From Bryobacterales bacterium (GTDB taxonomy: Bacteria > Acidobacteriota > Terriglobia > Bryobacterales > Bryobacteraceae), in assembly GCA_003132905.1 (NCBI GenBank), contig PKZC01000269.1:1-6004 (forward strand): a stretch of DNA of 6,004 bases. Reading direction: 5' to 3'. This document shows, one piece after another, positions 1 through 5,103 of this stretch. Every line of letters begins with the position of its first letter. Positions within the stretch are counted from its first letter, which is position 1. The notes below the pieces were generated by a model. That model saw only the letters and a program-made list of their open reading frames with translations, was not told the DNA's origin and searched no databases. The translations under genes were made by a program, and so were the position numbers.

Positions 1-304
1 ATTTCATCAGCAGCGCCCAGCAGGGGATAGCCCCATCTTAACAAGAATCTGGACGCCCACGAGAGCCTCAGTTGTCCCCCCAAAAGGCACGTTAGCTTGC
101 AATTTGTAAACGCGATAGAGACGTGCAGACGGCATTAGGCTGCCAATTGATGGAAGCGAAGACTTCGGTTCGTCGCCGTTTTGCGGGCAGCTCTCAGGCA
201 AGCAAAATGCTTGGCCATAGGAGAACGCCATACTCGTGTTGGTCCAACGTCGAGCGTATGAATTGGGTCAATCGCTACCGATGCATTCCGCGCGAGTGTC
301 GAAC

Positions 305-335
305 AATGTCTGCTATGCCTCCGATAGCGAACATT
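305..335. repeat. Imperfect inverted repeat (hairpin)
   Basis: The arm AATGTCTGCTAT (305-316) faces ATAGCGAACATT (324-335) across a 7-nt loop. Ten of twelve positions pair by Watson-Crick rules, one is a G-U wobble and one is a mismatch. The ATAGCGaACAT arm recurs as ATAGCGACAT at 369-378. The motif resembles, from memory, a dispersed intergenic repeat seen in Rhizobiales genomes; that identity is not proven. There is no T-tract, so an intrinsic terminator is unlikely. Confidence 0.5.
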
Positions 336-356
336 CAAGGCAAGAGTTCGATTTGA

Positions 357-408
357 CGCTATGTGCCAATAGCGACATCGCAGCTTTGCCTACGGTCTGC
401 TAATGTCG
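357..408. repeat. Cluster of short inverted repeats
   Basis: A perfect 6-bp inverted repeat CGCTAT (357-362) / ATAGCG (369-374) has a 6-nt loop. It is overlapped by a second, interrupted one: GACAT (374-378) with ATGTC (404-408), and inside it GCAG (380-383) with CTGC (397-400). The same ATAGCGACAT core appears in the hairpin at 305-335, so the two may be parts of one composite intergenic repeat. It ends about 30 bp before the cytochrome start and could lie in its 5' leader. Confidence 0.4.
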
Positions 409-427
409 GATGTGAAGATAATCGCAA

Positions 428-435
428 GGGGAGGG
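428..435 (+). promoter_or_regulatory. Ribosome binding site of the first cytochrome gene
   Basis: The purine run GGGGAGGG contains a full GGAGG (430-434) five nucleotides before the ATG at 440. This decides the start: the TTG at 437, directly in front of the ATG in the same frame, would leave only a two-nucleotide spacer. Confidence 0.75.
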
Positions 436-439
436 TTTG

Positions 440-871
440 ATGCAGGCGATGGGATCGATACTACTTTCGGCGGTGGCCGCGATTGCGGTGGCGCTGCCGG
501 CGGCGGTGTCCGCGCAACCCAAGCCGGTGCTCGACTACGGCTTCTACAAGAGCCGCGTCGAGCCGATCTTCCTCGCAAAGAAGGACGGCCACGCCCGCTG
601 CGTCGTCTGCCACGTGGATTCCAACAACAACTTCCGTCTCGAGAAGCTCGGACCCGGCGCGAACGCTTGGACCGAGGAGCAATCGCGCCGCAACTTCGAA
701 TCTGTGTCGAAGCTGGTGAATCCGGCAAACCCTCAGGCGAGCAAGCTCCTGATGCATCCGCTGGCTCACGAAGCGGGCGGCGACGAGTTTCATAGCGGCG
801 GCCGTCAATTTCTTTCCAAGGACGATCCAGATTGGAAAGCGATCGCCGCCTGGGCAGGCATCGCGGAGTAG
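440..871 (+). CDS. Secreted c-type cytochrome, CxxCH protein
   Basis: This 143-residue protein is probably a small periplasmic electron carrier with one covalently bound haem c. Residues 1 to about 26 form a signal peptide (hydrophobic core followed by A-V-S-A-Q), and the haem-binding motif C-V-V-C-H lies at residues 54-58. The sixth haem ligand is not certain; Met105 in L-L-M-H-P-L, or a nearby histidine (His106, His110), are candidates. The C-terminal part (H-S-G-G-R-Q-F, then D-D-P-D-W and a W-A-G tail at 138-140) resembles short cytochrome modules common in Acidobacteriota and Planctomycetes; this is recalled, not searched. The ATG at 440 is preferred because of a perfect upstream Shine-Dalgarno. 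The gene lies 82 bp upstream of a secreted family member on the same strand and may be co-transcribed with it. The cytochrome assignment is firm; the redox partner is unknown. Confidence 0.88.
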   Translation: MQAMGSILLSAVAAIAVALPAAVSAQPKPVLDYGFYKSRVEPIFLAKKDGHARCVVCHVDSNNNFRLEKLGPGANAWTEEQSRRNFESVSKLVNPANPQASKLLMHPLAHEAGGDEFHSGGRQFLSKDDPDWKAIAAWAGIAE

Positions 872-872
872 T

Positions 873-902
873 CTGTCGTTAAATAGGCTGTCGTTAAATA
901 GG
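873..902. repeat. Perfect 15-bp tandem duplication
   Basis: CTGTCGTTAAATAGG occurs twice back to back (873-887 and 888-902), starting two bases after the cytochrome stop codon. A third copy begins with only CT before it diverges. The unit is AT-rich compared with the flanking genes. The two copies are identical, which suggests a recent slippage event. No hairpin or coding role is visible. Confidence 0.85.
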
Positions 903-943
903 CTATCCTCCGTCGCCAATTGCGCATATACTTATTGACAATT

Positions 944-948
944 GGAGG
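944..948 (+). promoter_or_regulatory. Ribosome binding site of the 954-2006 gene
   Basis: A perfect GGAGG lies five nucleotides before the ATG at 954. The TTG at 942 in the same frame overlaps this site and would have no Shine-Dalgarno of its own, so the ATG is the start. Confidence 0.75.
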
Positions 949-953
949 TCGAG

Positions 954-2006
954 ATGCTTTTTCGAAATCTCACTTTCGTCGCAACGGTACCAGTTCTTCT
1001 ATCGCTGGTCCCAGGACGAGTTCTCGCTCAATCGCTGAACGCAAAACCAGCCAAGACCACAACGCAGACCTGGACGCCCCCGCGCACTGCGGACGGCCAT
1101 CCGGATCTTCAAGGCGTCTGGGCAAACAACAGCGCAACGCCGCTGGAACGGCCAAAAGTGTTGGAGGGCCGTCCGTATCTAACGGAACAGGAAGTAGAGG
1201 CGCTCAAGCACAAGGCGGCTGAGCTCTTCGATAACGGCAATTCAGACGCCGCATTTGGCGACAGCGTTTTCGAGAGCGTGCTCGCGAACGTCAAAGGAAC
1301 GAAATCCGGTTTCAAAAGCGTCGACGGTGAGACGGGCGATTACAGTTCTGTTTGGACCGTCGCCCGCGATTGGGATAACCGAACCTCGCTGATTACCGAC
1401 CCGTCCGATGGCCGGATTCCGCCGATGACGCCACAGGCCGAACAGAAGCAGCGCGCCGCTTTGGCCAAGACCAGAGGACGGCCGTCCGGCCCCGAGGATC
1501 GATCCTTGAGCGAGCGCTGCATCACGTACGGCTCGCCGCAGTTAGTGGCTGGCTACCAGAGCTACTATCAGGTTGTTCAGACGCCTACCTCGGTTGTCAT
1601 CTTGACCGAGATGATTCATGACGCCCGCATCATTCCACTGGATGGCGGTCCGCATCTGCCGCCGAACATCCAAACCTGGCTGGGTGACGCCCGCGGGCAT
1701 TGGGAAGGCGATACGCTGGTCGTCGATACTACTAACTTTAAGCCCGGCGTGTTCAGGAACGTTTCAACGGATAAGCTGCATGTCGTCGAAAGGTTCACGC
1801 GCACTGGCCCCGATACTCTTCAGTGGCAACTCACCATCGACGATCCCGGAGCGTGGACCAAACCGTGGACCGCGATGATCCCTCTGAAGCCCTCGAAGAA
1901 GATCGTTTACGAGTATGCCTGCCACGAAGGCAACTACGGCCTGGAGAGTATTCTCGCCGGTGCTCGTCGTGAGGACAAGGCTGAAGAGGCAAGCAAACCG
2001 AAATAA
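954..2006 (+). CDS. Secreted RTADGxPDLxGxW-family protein, long form
   Basis: This 350-residue exported protein is of unknown function. Residues 1 to about 26 are a signal peptide ending in V-L-A-Q. The family signature R-T-A-D-G-H-P-D-L-Q-G-V-W is at 44-56. Shared blocks follow: R-C-I-T-Y-G-S-P (Cys189), G-H-W-E-G-D-T-L-V-V-D (248-258), H-V-V-E-R-F (276-281), I-D-D-P with K-P-W (295-305) and Y-A-C-H-E-G-N (Cys323). The mature protein has only these two cysteines, and both are conserved in the three paralogues nearby, so a disulphide is likely. It differs from the others by about 100 extra residues between the signature and Cys189, rich in charged residues, and by a Lys/Glu/Ala-rich C-terminal tail. 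I recognise no catalytic motif. It follows the cytochrome gene on the same strand and abuts the next gene tail to tail with no intergenic base. The coding call is firm; the function is not known. Confidence 0.88.
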   Translation: MLFRNLTFVATVPVLLSLVPGRVLAQSLNAKPAKTTTQTWTPPRTADGHPDLQGVWANNSATPLERPKVLEGRPYLTEQEVEALKHKAAELFDNGNSDAAFGDSVFESVLANVKGTKSGFKSVDGETGDYSSVWTVARDWDNRTSLITDPSDGRIPPMTPQAEQKQRAALAKTRGRPSGPEDRSLSERCITYGSPQLVAGYQSYYQVVQTPTSVVILTEMIHDARIIPLDGGPHLPPNIQTWLGDARGHWEGDTLVVDTTNFKPGVFRNVSTDKLHVVERFTRTGPDTLQWQLTIDDPGAWTKPWTAMIPLKPSKKIVYEYACHEGNYGLESILAGARREDKAEEASKPK

Positions 2007-2798
2007 CTATTTGCCCACCAGGTGCTTCAAATCCGCATTGTTCTCTTGGCAGATGTATTCCCAAGGTTCCATGCCCGGATAGAAGCGGATGTTCCAGCTC
2101 GCAGTCCAAGGCTTGGAATAAGCGCCGGGATCTTCGATGCTGGCCTGATAATGCAGGATCAGTTCATTGACGCGCGTGAAGCGTTCGGTCACGTGGAGTT
2201 GTTCGGTGTGCGCATGCCCGGCGGCGTCCAGCCAGCTCCGATCGTTCAATCCGGTCACGTCCACCACCAGCGTGTCACCGTCCCAATGCCCGATGCCCTC
2301 ACCCAAATACGTCGGATTCAGTTGAGCTGCAGGTGTATGCTTGCGCCCATCCATATAGATGACTCGCCACATGTGCGCGCCGCCCTCGAACACAAACAGG
2401 ACGCGGTCCGGAAGCTGATAGATCTGAAACGGAAACGATGTCGCGTACATGCGCGGGATGCCGGGCGGCAGGCAGGAACCCTCGGGATCGTCCTTGGTGT
2501 TGGACGCATTTGCCTTTTCGTAAAATGTCTTGGTCCACGGAAGAAACGGCACGTCGATTTTATGTTCAGGCTGCGCAGTTCCCGCAAACCCGCCTCCATT
2601 TCCGGACATGTCTCCAATGCCAGGAGGGATCCACGAACCTTTTCCGTTGCCCAGATCGGGATGGCCATCGGCTAGACGAGGCGCGGGCGGGACGTTCTTT
2701 TGCGCCAACGCCGCCGCAACCCGGCTTCCGTCGAAATCCTGCGCGGCAATGGGAAAGACGGTTCCCAAGAATATGGAAATCATGGCCGCCTTCGTCAT
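2007..2798 (-). CDS. Secreted RTADGxPDLxGxW-family protein, short form
   Basis: This 263-residue exported protein is a paralogue of the gene at 954-2006. The signal peptide covers residues 1 to about 20 (M-T-K-A-A-M then a hydrophobic core ending I-A-A-Q). The signature is degenerate, R-L-A-D-G-H-P-D-L-G at 41-50, with a glycine- and proline-rich insert (51-73) before the Trp-containing core. Shared blocks are S-C-L-P-P-G-I-P (Cys109), G-H-W-D-G-D-T-L-V-V-D (170-180), L-H-V-T-E-R-F (201-207), I-E-D-P with K-P-W (221-231) and Y-I-C-Q-E-N-N (Cys250), ending H-L-V-G-K. Again only the two conserved cysteines are present. I chose the ATG at 2798 because it opens a proper signal peptide and has an AGGGA eight nucleotides upstream; a GTG at 2837 in frame would add thirteen residues without a binding site. 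It is divergent from the gene at 2901 and probably has its own promoter. Function unknown. Confidence 0.87.
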   Translation of the reverse strand: MTKAAMISIFLGTVFPIAAQDFDGSRVAAALAQKNVPPAPRLADGHPDLGNGKGSWIPPGIGDMSGNGGGFAGTAQPEHKIDVPFLPWTKTFYEKANASNTKDDPEGSCLPPGIPRMYATSFPFQIYQLPDRVLFVFEGGAHMWRVIYMDGRKHTPAAQLNPTYLGEGIGHWDGDTLVVDVTGLNDRSWLDAAGHAHTEQLHVTERFTRVNELILHYQASIEDPGAYSKPWTASWNIRFYPGMEPWEYICQENNADLKHLVGK

Positions 2799-2825
2799 AA
2801 ATAATATCCCTGCTCTCGGTGAGAA

Positions 2826-2836
2826 AGTATATAACA
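2826..2836 (-). promoter_or_regulatory. Possible extended -10 element for the 2007-2798 gene
   Basis: Read on the - strand, the sequence TGTTATATACT offers an extended -10 (TG, one base, TATATA) or an overlapping TATACT. It would place the transcription start about 20 nucleotides before the ATG at 2798. No good -35 is visible at the usual spacing, which is tolerable for an extended -10. This is the most AT-rich spot in the 102-bp divergent spacer. Promoter rules in this phylum are uncertain, so confidence is low. Confidence 0.35.
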
Positions 2837-2885
2837 CGCGCAGTTTTCCCGCGACCCATGCAAGTCGTCAGGGCGTTACACTCTG

Positions 2886-2891
2886 AGAAGG
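2886..2891 (+). promoter_or_regulatory. Ribosome binding site of the TTG-started gene at 2901
   Basis: AGAAGG lies nine nucleotides before the TTG at 2901. The next in-frame candidate, GTG at 2913, has no comparable site, so the rare TTG start is preferred. Confidence 0.5.
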
Positions 2892-2900
2892 TGATCGCCG

Positions 2901-3710
2901 TTGAGAACGAAAGTGCGTAGCATCGGCCAGAGGCCGCGGACGACAATCAGGCTTGTGCCATTGGCTGCGGCCGTGATCATCTTCGCGTTCTTACCAGGCC
3001 AAGACGTCCGTGGGCAATGGATCAACTATCCCACTCGCGGAATGCCGCGCACGGCGGACGGTAAGCCCAACCTATCGGCACCCGCCCCGAAGACGGCCGA
3101 CGGGAAACCGGACCTCTCTGGAATCTGGGAGCATTTGAACGCGCGCACCACGGCGTACTATTTGGATGGCATTACCATTCCGTGGCAACCATGGGCGAAG
3201 GCGTTGTTTGACCAACGTACTGCGGACAATCAGATCGACAATCCGGAGTCGCGCTGTCTGCCGCGAGGAATTCCCAAAGCAGATGCGTTCGACCTGCACA
3301 AGATTGTCCAAACTCCAGAGCTGATCGTGATTCTCTACGAATATCAGACTACTTATCGCCAAATCTTCCTGGACGGACGCGAACTTCCGAAAGATCCCAA
3401 TCCCACCTGGGCGGGCTACTCGACCGGACATTGGGAGGGGGACACGCTAGTCGTCGAATCCAATGGCTTCAATGGAAAGGCGTGGCTTTCCGGACGCGGC
3501 AATCCGATTAGCGATGCCATGCATTTGACCGAACGAATGCGCCGGAGGGATTTCGGGCACATGGACGTTCAGCTCACCATCGACGATCCGAAAGCGTATA
3601 CAAAACCGTGGACCGCCGAATTATATCCGCAGCTGATTCCGGATACGGAGCTGATGGAATTCGTCTGCAACGAGAACGAAAGAGACCTACGTCACTTGGT
3701 TACCAAGTGA
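2901..3710 (+). CDS. Secreted RTADGxPDLxGxW-family protein with doubled signature
   Basis: This 269-residue exported protein is most similar to its convergent neighbour at 3692-4744. It has a long basic N-terminus, a hydrophobic stretch (about 19-32) and probable cleavage before Q-W-I-N-Y-P-T (39-45). The family signature is duplicated: R-T-A-D-G-K-P-N-L-S at 50-59 and K-T-A-D-G-K-P-D-L-S-G-I-W at 64-76, a 14-residue period. Further blocks are R-C-L-P-R-G-I-P (Cys119), L-P-K-D-P-N-P-T-W (162-170), G-H-W-E-G-D-T-L-V-V (176-185), H-L-T-E-R (208-212), I-D-D-P with K-P-W (227-237) and F-V-C-N-E-N-E (Cys256), ending H-L-V-T-K. Only the two conserved cysteines are present. The start is TTG, supported by AGAAGG upstream; GTG at 2913 is the alternative and would still leave a signal peptide. 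The last 19 bases are shared with the opposite gene. No enzymatic motif is recognised. Confidence 0.86.
   Translation: MRTKVRSIGQRPRTTIRLVPLAAAVIIFAFLPGQDVRGQWINYPTRGMPRTADGKPNLSAPAPKTADGKPDLSGIWEHLNARTTAYYLDGITIPWQPWAKALFDQRTADNQIDNPESRCLPRGIPKADAFDLHKIVQTPELIVILYEYQTTYRQIFLDGRELPKDPNPTWAGYSTGHWEGDTLVVESNGFNGKAWLSGRGNPISDAMHLTERMRRRDFGHMDVQLTIDDPKAYTKPWTAELYPQLIPDTELMEFVCNENERDLRHLVTK
3045..3128 (+). repeat. Intragenic 42-bp signature duplication
   Basis: Two adjacent 14-codon units encode P-R-T-A-D-G-K-P-N-L-S-A-P-A and P-K-T-A-D-G-K-P-D-L-S-G-I-W. The amino acids are nearly identical while the codons have diverged, so the duplication is old and kept by selection at protein level. The same arrangement is found in the gene at 3692-4744. 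Confidence 0.75.
3692..3710. repeat. Perfect 19-bp palindrome that is the exact overlap of two convergent genes
   Basis: TCACTTGGT, a central T and ACCAAGTGA form a perfect 9+1+9 inverted repeat; as a hairpin it would be an 8-bp stem with a 3-nt loop. Its two ends are the TGA stop codons of the two convergent genes, and both strands encode the same final residues, H-L-V-T-K. Pairing does not extend beyond the stop codons, and no T-tract follows on either side, so a standard intrinsic terminator is not supported, although a bidirectional stop or end-protecting hairpin is possible. Confidence 0.9.
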
Positions 3711-4744
3711 AAGACGCGAGTGCTGTTACCTCCGCCATGGTAAGTGAAGCCCGCAACTCCGCCTTGGGCATTCTTCATAAATTCAATCCAGTCGCCATTT
3801 GTGCGGGACACAAACACGGTCTCAGAATTAGCCACGAGCGGTAGCTTCAACGGGTTAGCGCCTTCGCGCAGGAACAGCAGATCGGCCTCGATGCTGATTA
3901 CGGCGTCATGTCCCGGCGCGAGCTCGTAAGTGCCCGCGTACTTCGCAAGTATTTCGGGAGCCAACTTAGTCACGGTCACACCTCCCAGCATGTGTGAAAC
4001 CGATCGATCGTTTTCGCAAACCGTCTCCAGAAGTTCGGTGTCGGCTGCGAAGGTCTGGGCGATCTGAAACGAAAACGGCCGTGTGAACACCTTCGGATCG
4101 TCAATGGTCATGACCAATTCCATGTGTCCGAAGTCACGACGCCGGAAACGTTCGGTAATATGGAGGGCTTCCGAGTGGGGATGCCCTTCTACGTCGAGCC
4201 AGCTTCTGTCGTTGAAACCCGCTGTATCCACTACCAGCGTGTCGCCCTCCCAACGCCCCACCGAATAACCCAACCAAGTGGGATTGGGATCTTTGGGAAG
4301 CGTGCGGCCGTCTGTAAAGACCGTTCGATAAATACTGTTGGTGCTGCCTTGATACAAAATCACAAGCAGCCCGCGATCCTGCACGATTCTGGTGAGATCG
4401 ACGATCGGATAATAAGGAAAAGGATCAGGCAAGCAATTTGCGCGTGGCGCGTCTTTCCCCATATCGCGGACCCGCTGTTGGTAAAGCGCTTCGGCCCACG
4501 GCTGAACGTCGCCGGCACTCAGGTCTCTCGCGATATTGCGATCGTAGCTGCCCATCCCCGGGCCCTTCCAGATGCCCGATAGATCCGGCTTTCCATCCGC
4601 GGTTCGTGGCGCGGGCGCGGAGAGATTAGCCTTGCCGTCCGACGTTCGCTGGATGCCTGGCGTAGGATAGTTGAGCCACTGCGCGCCCAGCGGAACACTC
4701 GACACAAAGATCGAGCAAACGATAAGTTGTCTCACGCTGGTCAT
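3692..4744 (-). CDS. Secreted RTADGxPDLxGxW-family protein with C-terminal DUF3471-like extension
   Basis: This 350-residue exported protein has a signal peptide at 1-21 (ending L-G-A), and the mature N-terminus Q-W-L-N-Y-P-T matches the gene at 2901-3710. The doubled signature covers residues 32-59 (4568-4651), the second copy being R-T-A-D-G-K-P-D-L-S-G-I-W. Shared blocks are N-C-L-P (Cys104), L-P-K-D-P-N-P-T-W (149-157), G-R-W-E-G-D-T-L-V-V-D (163-173), H-I-T-E-R-F (195-200), I-D-D-P (214-217) and T-V-C-E-N-D (Cys243). The short paralogues end soon after this cysteine, but this one adds about 90 residues (260-350): L-A-K-Y-A-G-T-Y-E-L and later beta-rich segments recall the DUF3471 domain found after beta-lactamase-like proteins; this is recalled, not searched. 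The ATG overlaps the TGA of the upstream cytochrome gene as ATGA and has no Shine-Dalgarno, so translation is probably coupled. It is the last gene of the - strand unit. Confidence 0.88.
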   Translation of the reverse strand: MTSVRQLIVCSIFVSSVPLGAQWLNYPTPGIQRTSDGKANLSAPAPRTADGKPDLSGIWKGPGMGSYDRNIARDLSAGDVQPWAEALYQQRVRDMGKDAPRANCLPDPFPYYPIVDLTRIVQDRGLLVILYQGSTNSIYRTVFTDGRTLPKDPNPTWLGYSVGRWEGDTLVVDTAGFNDRSWLDVEGHPHSEALHITERFRRRDFGHMELVMTIDDPKVFTRPFSFQIAQTFAADTELLETVCENDRSVSHMLGGVTVTKLAPEILAKYAGTYELAPGHDAVISIEADLLFLREGANPLKLPLVANSETVFVSRTNGDWIEFMKNAQGGVAGFTYHGGGNSTRVFHLVTK

Positions 4745-5088
4745 TTGTTCAGCAGCGGAATTTCATTCACCGCGGGCGGCTGCTTCACCGATTGCAGGAA
4801 CGCATAGATGTCGGCCAGATCTTTGTCGGAAACAACCTTGGCCGTATAGGGCGGCATCTGCCCGGTAGGATGCCGGATGTAACGCTGGACCGCCGTAAAA
4901 GCGATCGGCTTGGGTCCGAGCCGCGGTCCTGTTCCCAGCCCGCCTTGCGCCTCGCGGCCGTGGCACTGATAGCAGCCGTAGTTTTCGAAGAGCTTTCGGC
5001 CGTTCTGCGCATTTCCCGATGGCGTCGAAGCGCTCGGAGCCTGTGCAAATAGTAGCGAAGCGCAAAGAATCATCATCAACATGCGCAT
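4741..5088 (-). CDS. Secreted class I cytochrome c
   Basis: This 115-residue periplasmic mono-haem cytochrome has a signal peptide at residues 1 to about 16 (M-R-M-L-M-M-I-L then a hydrophobic stretch ending F-A-Q). The class I fold is recognisable: N-G-R-K-L-F-E-N-Y-G before the haem motif C-Y-Q-C-H (39-43), then G-P-R-L-G (54-58), the axial ligand Met78 in G-Q-M-P-P-Y, and the closing helix L-A-D-I-Y-A-F-L-Q-S (91-100). Its probable role is single-electron transfer to or from a periplasmic dehydrogenase or oxidase. The ATG at 5088 has GAGGAG nine nucleotides upstream, which starts inside the stop codon of the ThDP enzyme gene. Its own TGA overlaps the ATG of the next family gene. The placement between a ThDP enzyme and an RTADG-family protein suggests a shared process. 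The family assignment is firm. Confidence 0.92.
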   Translation of the reverse strand: MRMLMMILCASLLFAQAPSASTPSGNAQNGRKLFENYGCYQCHGREAQGGLGTGPRLGPKPIAFTAVQRYIRHPTGQMPPYTAKVVSDKDLADIYAFLQSVKQPPAVNEIPLLNK

Positions 5089-5097
5089 GGTCAGAGT

Positions 5098-5103
5098 CTC
5101 CTC
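5098..5103 (-). promoter_or_regulatory. Ribosome binding site of the class I cytochrome gene
   Basis: On the - strand GAGGAG lies nine nucleotides before the ATG at 5088. Its first two bases are the last two of the TGA stop of the ThDP enzyme gene, so ribosomes finishing that gene release on top of this site. This supports co-transcription and probably coupled translation. Confidence 0.65.

Larger units (their letters stand above)
1..439. other. Intergenic region without a convincing gene
   Basis: No reading frame here has a ribosome binding site, a recognisable domain or a plausible start. The longest frames are under 80 codons, lie on both strands over the same bases and give low-complexity, arginine- or serine-rich products. 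The base composition looks more AT-rich than the genes to the right. The right part (about 300-410) holds several short inverted repeats, listed separately. I see no tRNA, no T-tract terminator and no convincing -35/-10 pair for the cytochrome gene that follows. A TTGACG at 353-358 has no acceptable -10 partner at normal spacing. Confidence 0.6.

Noticed and set aside
7..231. 74-codon frame on the - strand in the left flank
   Set aside because: It has no ribosome binding site and no recognisable motif, and it competes with frames of similar length on the other strand. The end of the frame looks slightly protein-like, but the evidence is too weak to call a gene.
873..902. Tandem units considered as a CRISPR remnant
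   Set aside because: Only two copies exist, they are 15 bp long and there is no spacer between them.
461..919. Long - strand frame opposite the first cytochrome gene
   Set aside because: It is a shadow of a gene with a clear haem motif and signal peptide. Its product is arginine- and valine-rich without any domain, and it runs into the 15-bp tandem repeat.
935..940. Perfect TTGACA, like a -35 box, before the 954 gene
   Set aside because: It ends 13 bp before the start codon and four bases before GGAGG, so a matching -10 and transcription start would fall inside the coding sequence.
2022..2675. 217-codon + strand frame opposite the 2007-2798 gene
   Set aside because: The opposite strand encodes a signal peptide and all family motifs. 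This frame has no Shine-Dalgarno and no recognisable domain.
2877..2882. TACACT as a -10 box for the 2901 gene
   Set aside because: No -35-like sequence is found at normal spacing (the hexamer there is ACCCAT), and there is no extended -10 TG.
3692..3725. Palindrome considered as a standard intrinsic terminator
   Set aside because: No run of T follows the hairpin on either strand, and the possible loop is only three bases. It is kept as an unexplained palindrome instead.
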